From the NCBI RefSeq assembly GCF_037076345.1, contig NZ_AP024702.1:682001-746000 (forward strand): a stretch of DNA of 64,000 nt, read 5' to 3'. The first letter of the stretch is position 1, and each line of letters starts with the position of its first letter. Below are positions 60,019 through 64,000 of this stretch, in pieces. This stretch comes from Haloferula helveola. GTDB taxonomy: Bacteria > Verrucomicrobiota > Verrucomicrobiia > Verrucomicrobiales > Akkermansiaceae. Position numbers and translations under genes: made by a program. The notes under the pieces are model-generated. The model searched no databases and was not told the origin of the DNA. It was given only the letters and a program-made list of their open reading frames with translations.

Positions 60019-60492
60019 TTACCAGCGGAAGTGGGCGAAGGCGCGGTTGGCCTGGGCCATCTTGTGGACATCGTCGCGCTTGCGGACGGAGCTGCCCTGG
60101 TTGTTGGCGGCGTCCTTGATCTCGTTGGCGAGGGCGACGTGCATCGGGGTACCCTTGCGGCCGCGGGCGTAACCGACGATCCAGCGCAGAGCGAGGGACT
60201 CGGAACGGTCGGCGGCAACTTCAAGCGGCACCTGGTAGGTCGCGCCACCGACACGGCGGCTCTTGACCTCGACGCGCGGCTTGGCGTTCTCGATCGCGCG
60301 GGTGACGACTTCGAGGGGGTCGACGGTGTCGACACCTTCGTTGGCCTTGTCGATGGCGGCATAGACAATGCGCTCCGCAAGGGAACGCTTGCCGTCACGC
60401 ATCACCTTCGAAATGAGGTGACCGACGAGGGCGCTGTCGTAGCGGGAATCGCGACGATCGGGCTTGTGGAAGACTCGCTTGCGGCGGGACAT
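60019..60492 (-). CDS. rpsG: 30S ribosomal protein S7
   Basis: 157 residues. Features are MSRRKRVFHKPDRRDSRYDS, VGHLISKVMRDGKRSLAERIVYAAIDKANEG, PLEVVTRAIENAKPRVEVKSRRVGGATYQVPLEV in outline (VEVKSRRVGGATYQVPLEV), and the end FAHFRW. S7 starts folding of the 16S rRNA 3' domain and lines the E site. In E. coli it is also the str operon repressor. Gap 28 bases to rpsL. Confidence 0.97.
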   Translation of the reverse strand: MSRRKRVFHKPDRRDSRYDSALVGHLISKVMRDGKRSLAERIVYAAIDKANEGVDTVDPLEVVTRAIENAKPRVEVKSRRVGGATYQVPLEVAADRSESLALRWIVGYARGRKGTPMHVALANEIKDAANNQGSSVRKRDDVHKMAQANRAFAHFRW

Positions 60493-60520
60493 GGTAAAAG
60501 GTCAGTTGGGATTCGGGAGA

Positions 60521-60901
60521 TTACTTGTCGCCCTTCGGACGCTTGGCGCCGTACTTCGAACGGCCCTGGCGACGCTTGTCGACGCCGAGAGTATCGAGCG
60601 CTCCACGGACGATGTGGTAGCGGACACCCGGAAGGTCCTTCACCCGGCCGCCACGGACCAGGACGATGGAGTGTTCCTGGAGATTGTGGCCCTCACCCCC
60701 GATGTAGGCGATGACTTCGTAACCGTTGGTCAGGCGGACCTTGGCGACTTTGCGGAGAGCCGAGTTCGGCTTCTTCGGCGTGCGGGTCATCACCTGGAGG
60801 CAAACGCCACGACGCTGCGGGCAGTTGGCCATGGCCGGCGACTTCGATTTCTCGACCGGCACGTGACGTCCCTTGCGGACAAGCTGGTTGATGGTCGGCA
60901 T
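60521..60901 (-). CDS. rpsL: 30S ribosomal protein S12
   Basis: 126 residues from [12 protein letters not shown] at 60901; the frame is open upstream but has no family similarity there. The segment [38 protein letters not shown] and [24 protein letters not shown] is almost invariant among bacteria. The two lysines whose change gives streptomycin resistance in E. coli (TPK43KPN and GRVK88DLPG) are wild type. It is at the decoding centre. First gene of the run; AGGA lies 5 bases before its ATG. A promoter-like sequence is found 165 bases upstream. Confidence 0.98.
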   Translation of the reverse strand: MPTINQLVRKGRHVPVEKSKSPAMANCPQRRGVCLQVMTRTPKKPNSALRKVAKVRLTNGYEVIAYIGGEGHNLQEHSIVLVRGGRVKDLPGVRYHIVRGALDTLGVDKRRQGRSKYGAKRPKGDK

Positions 60902-61274
60902 ATGATTCCTGCGGGGTTTGGGTAGTTGCGTTTGGGGCGCACCGACCACCGGCGAGAAATTCCCTCGCAGGAGCCAATTTTCCGGTGCTGCACCCGATAG
61001 TTTAGGAGATTGTCGTAGCGGTCCGCTTCGCCTTCGCGATGGCAGGCCGCGCTGTGGGGGCGGCGAATCTAGCCATCGAACCTTAGCTGACAAGCCCTAT
61101 TTTGAGAAAATTCGGAGCATTTCGGATCCCCGAATTTCCGGGCTTTCCCGGGGTTTTTAGGGCCTTCCCCCGAGGTGCGCCCGAGAAACCCGCGAACGTT
61201 TCCCGCACCCCGGCAAAAAACCACCAGAATTCCGCTCTCCGCGAGCGATTCGGGCTCTTCGGATTTCCGATCGC
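60902..61274. other. 373-base intergenic region: rpsL leader and promoter
   Basis: No ORF here has coding character. From about 61057 down to the rpsL ATG is a probable 5' leader of about 155 bases, with a GC-rich stretch (GCGAAGGCGAAGCGGACC) and an AGGA near the start codon. 61066-61093 holds the promoter-like sequence. The stretch 61094-61274 is mixed AT/GC (GGGGTTTTTAGGGCC, GGCAAAAAACCACC) and holds no recognisable element on either strand; it may carry the end of the esterase transcript, because that gene's stop is at 61275 and it is transcribed toward rpsL. Confidence 0.5.
61066..61093 (-). promoter_or_regulatory. putative sigma-70 promoter of the rpsL run
   Basis: On the minus strand TTGTCA (61088-61093) is separated by 16 bases from TAGATT (61066-61071), close to TTGACA and TATAAT (5 of 6 and 4 of 6). 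It would start RNA near 61058 and give a 155-base leader before rpsL. It is the best promoter match in the gap. Confidence 0.55.
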
Positions 61275-63524
61275 TCACCGGCCGGTTCGGAACGGGGCGG
61301 CGGGGAGCCCCTCCGAATTGCAGAGATTCGCCTGCTGCGGGTGATCCGCCCATGCGTAGCGGACGTGCACGGGATCCGAGATGTCCGGATGGGACACCAG
61401 CACCGACTCACCCTCGATCACGGCGGTGGCCCAGACGAATTCGCCGTCATCGCCGGCCACCTCGAAACCGCGAAGCGGGCCACTCTTCGCCATCAGCCCC
61501 CCGGCGACACGATCAAATCTCACCCGCACCACGTCGTCGGCAACCACCGCGTCCTTCATGACCGGGCCTCCGGCGACCATTGACACACCATAGGTCTCCG
61601 AAATGGCAAGCCGGGCGAGGCGGTGCCCGACATCCTGCTTGTTCCGCGGGTGGATGTCGGCGCTCTCACCGAGGTCGATCGCGACCGCCATGCCGGTATT
61701 CGGCAGTTCAAGCGCTTCAGCCTGTGCCTCCCGCAGCTGCGCCAGACTGCTCTCGGCGGGCGATGTCTTCGGTTCGCGATAGCCCGCGAGCTGCACGAAG
61801 TAGAACGGGAAGTCGCCAATTGACCAGCGTGATCGCCAGTCATGGATCAGGGTTTTCTGCAACTGACCATAGATCTCACGGGTGCCGACGTTCGACTCGC
61901 CCTGATACCAGATCGCCCCGCGGAGCCCGTAGGAAACGATCGGAGCGATCATCCCGTTGAACAGGACCGCGGGGTTGTGCTGGTCCTGCACCGGGTCCGG
62001 GTGCTTGGGCGCTTTCGGTGCTTTACGGCCCGCCGCCTTCGCATCATCGGCCGCCTTCCTCCACCGCTCCAGATCGGCCCCATAGCGGCGCATCGCCTCC
62101 GGATCGTCGCGAAACTGCAGGCACTTCGCCCGGTAGGCCTTGAGCAGCGGCTCGAACTGTGGATGGGCCCTGAGACTCTCATCGCTGATCCAAGCCTCCG
62201 CCGTGCTTCCCCCGAACGCGCAGGCAATCAGCCCCACGGGCACGTCGAGTGCGTCCTGCAGATCGCGACCGAAGAAATAAGCGACCGCCGAGAAGTCACC
62301 GACCGCCTGCGGCGAGCAGACCTTCCATTCACCCGCGACATCAGCCTGCGGCGATTCGTGCAGCGCCCACTCGGCGGTGAACATCCGGATCCCCGGAGAA
62401 TCCGCCGCAGCGACCTCCTTTTCCCAATTCGCGGTTCCGGACCAGGGTCGCTTCTCGGTGGGTGCCACCGTGAAGTCCATGTTCGACTGCCCTGAGCACA
62501 GCCAGACCTCGCCCACCATCACGTCTTCAAAACTCCGTGTGGCGGACGAGGAGACCACCATCCGGTAGGGACCTCCGGCTTCTAGCGGAGGGAGTCGGAG
62601 CCGCCACCGGCCTTTCGGACCGGCTCTCACCACCCGGGACTCACCGGCGAGCGTGACCTCCACTTCCGCGCCCGGCTCCGCCGTCCCCCAAACGGGGATA
62701 TCAAGATCGCGCTGGAGGACCATGTGGTCGGAGAAAACGGACGGCATCCAGAGATCCACCGGCTTCAGGTGACTCGCCAGCGGGCACCCGTCCAGACCCC
62801 GGATCGCCGCAGCCAGTTTTGCCGCGTTGAACGCGGCACCTTCCGGGCCGGTGTGGGTGTGGTCGGTCCCGCAGAAGAGATCCGAAGTGGCATCCGGCCC
62901 GAGGTCCTCGTAGGAGTCCGCCAGCAGGGAATTGAAGTCGATGAAGGCCACATCCTCCTGCGAGGCTGCCTGTCGGGCCCATAGACCGTAGTCCGATCCG
63001 TTGCGCGTGATCCGGCCGTCTTTCCAGATATTCCGCGGAATGAGCGAGAGAATGACCGGCGTGGCGCCACGCTCCCTCGCCTCGCGGGCGTAGCGGCGGA
63101 GATACCAGCCGTACGAACGGACGACCTCCTCTTTCCCGGTCGCTTTGACGGTCCCGGTCTCCATTTCCTCGCCGTTGCCCTTGATCGACGCGCGCGGTCG
63201 GTCGCCGGCAAACATCTCGCCGCCGTCATTGTGACCGAACTGCATCAGCACGTAGTCCCCTTCCCGAAGATTCGCCATCACAGCGTCCCAGCGACCTTCG
63301 GTCCGGAAGGTGCGGCTCGAACGACCGCCGATCGCCCGGTTCACCACCTCGATCCCGGACTTGTCAAAATGCTCGCCCAGACAGTCCCCCCACCCCATCT
63401 GACCGGGCGTCGAGTTGCGCACGGTGGAGTCACCGATAATCCACAAGGTCGGGTTCTCGCCTTCCGCCGACGCAATCCCTGCCCATGCGAAGACCGCAAG
63501 AACGGATAGTAGCCGCTTCATCAT
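61275..63524 (-). CDS. two-domain exported esterase: rhamnogalacturonan acetylesterase-like + sialate O-acetylesterase-like
   Basis: 749 residues. Signal peptide MMKRLLSVLAVFAWAGIASAEG. Domain 1 (about 22-250) is an SGNH hydrolase like RhaA: IIGDS33TVRN, GWGDCL, RAIGGRSSRTF, QFGHNDGGEM and HTHTGPEGAAFNAAKLA near the catalytic His. Domain 2 (about 260-745) is sialate O-acetylesterase-like: SDHMVLQRD, VWGTAEPGAEVEVTL, CSGQS347NMDF (nucleophile), IACAFGGSTAEAW, AIWYQGESN, then a C-terminal beta domain. Both deacetylate sugars, so the fused enzyme probably strips acetyl groups from a complex pectin-like or sialylated glycan. The start may be the second Met. 126 bases downstream of a DUF1501 gene on the same strand. 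Confidence 0.9.
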   Translation of the reverse strand: MMKRLLSVLAVFAWAGIASAEGENPTLWIIGDSTVRNSTPGQMGWGDCLGEHFDKSGIEVVNRAIGGRSSRTFRTEGRWDAVMANLREGDYVLMQFGHNDGGEMFAGDRPRASIKGNGEEMETGTVKATGKEEVVRSYGWYLRRYAREARERGATPVILSLIPRNIWKDGRITRNGSDYGLWARQAASQEDVAFIDFNSLLADSYEDLGPDATSDLFCGTDHTHTGPEGAAFNAAKLAAAIRGLDGCPLASHLKPVDLWMPSVFSDHMVLQRDLDIPVWGTAEPGAEVEVTLAGESRVVRAGPKGRWRLRLPPLEAGGPYRMVVSSSATRSFEDVMVGEVWLCSGQSNMDFTVAPTEKRPWSGTANWEKEVAAADSPGIRMFTAEWALHESPQADVAGEWKVCSPQAVGDFSAVAYFFGRDLQDALDVPVGLIACAFGGSTAEAWISDESLRAHPQFEPLLKAYRAKCLQFRDDPEAMRRYGADLERWRKAADDAKAAGRKAPKAPKHPDPVQDQHNPAVLFNGMIAPIVSYGLRGAIWYQGESNVGTREIYGQLQKTLIHDWRSRWSIGDFPFYFVQLAGYREPKTSPAESSLAQLREAQAEALELPNTGMAVAIDLGESADIHPRNKQDVGHRLARLAISETYGVSMVAGGPVMKDAVVADDVVRVRFDRVAGGLMAKSGPLRGFEVAGDDGEFVWATAVIEGESVLVSHPDISDPVHVRYAWADHPQQANLCNSEGLPAAPFRTGR

Positions 63525-63623
63525 GACGGGAGGATAGGTTCCGGGGCGCGCGTCAGCCCATTACCCAAGTGGGGGATAAACCGACGATTCCGGCAGGGTA
63601 GCCAAGGTCCCCGCGCCGAAACC

Positions 63624-63651
63624 AGCGGATTCCGCGTCCTCCGGATCCGCT
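63624..63651 (-). terminator. hairpin after the DUF1501 gene
   Basis: AGCGGAT (63624-63630) and ATCCGCT (63645-63651) are 7-base complements; three more pairs follow inside after a bulged T (CCG 63632-63634 with CGG 63642-63644). It overlaps the DUF1501 stop and no U-tract follows, so the terminator call is tentative. Confidence 0.3.
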
Positions 63652-64000
63652 CAGGCCAAGAGCGGCTTCACGACATGCCCGTGGACGTCCGTCAGCCGGA
63701 ACCGGCGGCCCTGATACTTGAAGTTCAGATGCCGGTGATCGATGCCCATCAGGTGGAGGATCGTTGCCTGCAGGTCGTGGATGTGGACGGCGTCGGGGTG
63801 GACATGGTGCTTGGTCGGATGGATCACGTTCCCCGCAGCATCCACGATGTTGTAGCCGTAGTCGTCGGTCTTGCCATGGGTGACACCCGGCTTCGCTCCT
63901 CCGCCCGCCATCCACATCGTGTAACAGCGCGGATGGTGGTCGCGACCGTACGTCGTCTTGGTCAGGGCCCCTTGCGAATAGGAAGTCCGTCCGAACTCGC
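63651..64000 (-). CDS. DUF1501 family protein, C-terminal end (5' end outside window)
   Basis: The frame is open from the window edge to the stop at 63651, giving the last 115 residues. They contain the DUF1501 landmarks [41 protein letters not shown] and the final [34 protein letters not shown]. These exported proteins of the alkaline-phosphatase/sulfatase superfamily are abundant in Planctomycetes and Verrucomicrobia and usually follow a DUF1549/DUF1553 cytochrome-c gene, which would be outside the window. Function is not known; degradation of complex glycans is often suggested. Truncated only by the window. Confidence 0.9.
   Translation of the reverse strand, partial: EFGRTSYSQGALTKTTYGRDHHPRCYTMWMAGGGAKPGVTHGKTDDYGYNIVDAAGNVIHPTKHHVHPDAVHIHDLQATILHLMGIDHRHLNFKYQGRRFRLTDVHGHVVKPLLA

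Noticed and set aside
58542..60119. Plus-strand open frame of 525 codons opposite fusA
   Set aside because: Shadow of fusA; composition abnormal.
63651..64000. Sulfatase C-terminus at the window end
   Set aside because: [27 protein letters not shown] and the [10 protein letters not shown] ending are those of DUF1501, not of sulfatases.

Overview
The window looks like a chromosome piece from a member of the Verrucomicrobiota, probably Verrucomicrobiales in the Luteolibacter/Haloferula neighbourhood. That placement is my inference and no search was run. The grounds are high GC, many exported proteins ending in or carrying thrombospondin-3-like DSDGDG repeats, a PEP-CTERM protein, FecR/LamG regulators paired with ECF sigma factors, sulfatase and GDSL esterases, a DUF1501 protein, and ribosomal-protein genes mostly lacking a Shine-Dalgarno sequence.

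Layout. 1-4.2 kb: the 3' end of an unknown gene, a long palindrome, then three minus-strand exported proteins (a serine hydrolase lipoprotein, a YGANIGW-repeat protein and a beta-helix protein). 4.4-12.5 kb: a subtilase overlapping a TPR-CHAT protease gene, a convergent TPS/haemagglutinin-like gene, and a divergent sigma-like regulator followed by a one-TM protein. I single this out as the most likely undescribed system. 12.6-23.8 kb: ABC-F ATPase, GDSL esterase, small membrane protein, M16 peptidase, FG-GAP protein, MscS channel, YihY/BrkB protein and a lipase-like lipoprotein. 24-28 kb: pyruvate phosphate dikinase with Lys/Ala-rich tails at both ends, a strong terminator, a small acidic ORF and a 2Fe-2S thioredoxin-fold protein. 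27.7-36.4 kb: an ECF sigma factor translationally coupled to a FecR-LamG protein, then three tandem exported proteins sharing one N-terminal module (PEP-CTERM protein, cadherin protein, FN3-sulfatase-LamG). 36.4-44.8 kb: a GH39-like glycosidase, KorA-KorB, an exported metalloprotease with an ABC-type permease, and a cell-wall amidase.

44.8-60.9 kb is one long minus-strand run combining the str, S10 and spc operons in the order rpsL-rpsG-fusA-rpsJ-rplC-rplD-rplW-rplB-rpsS-[exported coiled-coil protein]-rplV-rpsC-rplP-rpmC-rpsQ-rplN-rplX-rplE-rpsH-rplF-rplR-rpsE-rplO-secY-adk-map. The gene for EF-Tu, rpsN (S14) and rpmD (L30) are absent from their usual positions, and a non-ribosomal gene interrupts rpsS-rplV. 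A promoter-like sequence lies about 165 bases upstream of rpsL. 61.3-64 kb holds a fused rhamnogalacturonan-acetylesterase/sialate-O-acetylesterase protein and the C-terminal end of a DUF1501 protein.

Functionally, the accessory parts point to a polysaccharide-degrading heterotroph: sulfatase, GH39-like enzyme, two esterase domains, carbohydrate-binding folds and sigma/FecR regulators. Central metabolism is represented by pyruvate phosphate dikinase and a two-subunit 2-oxoacid:ferredoxin oxidoreductase. I found no tRNA, rRNA, CRISPR array or insertion sequence.
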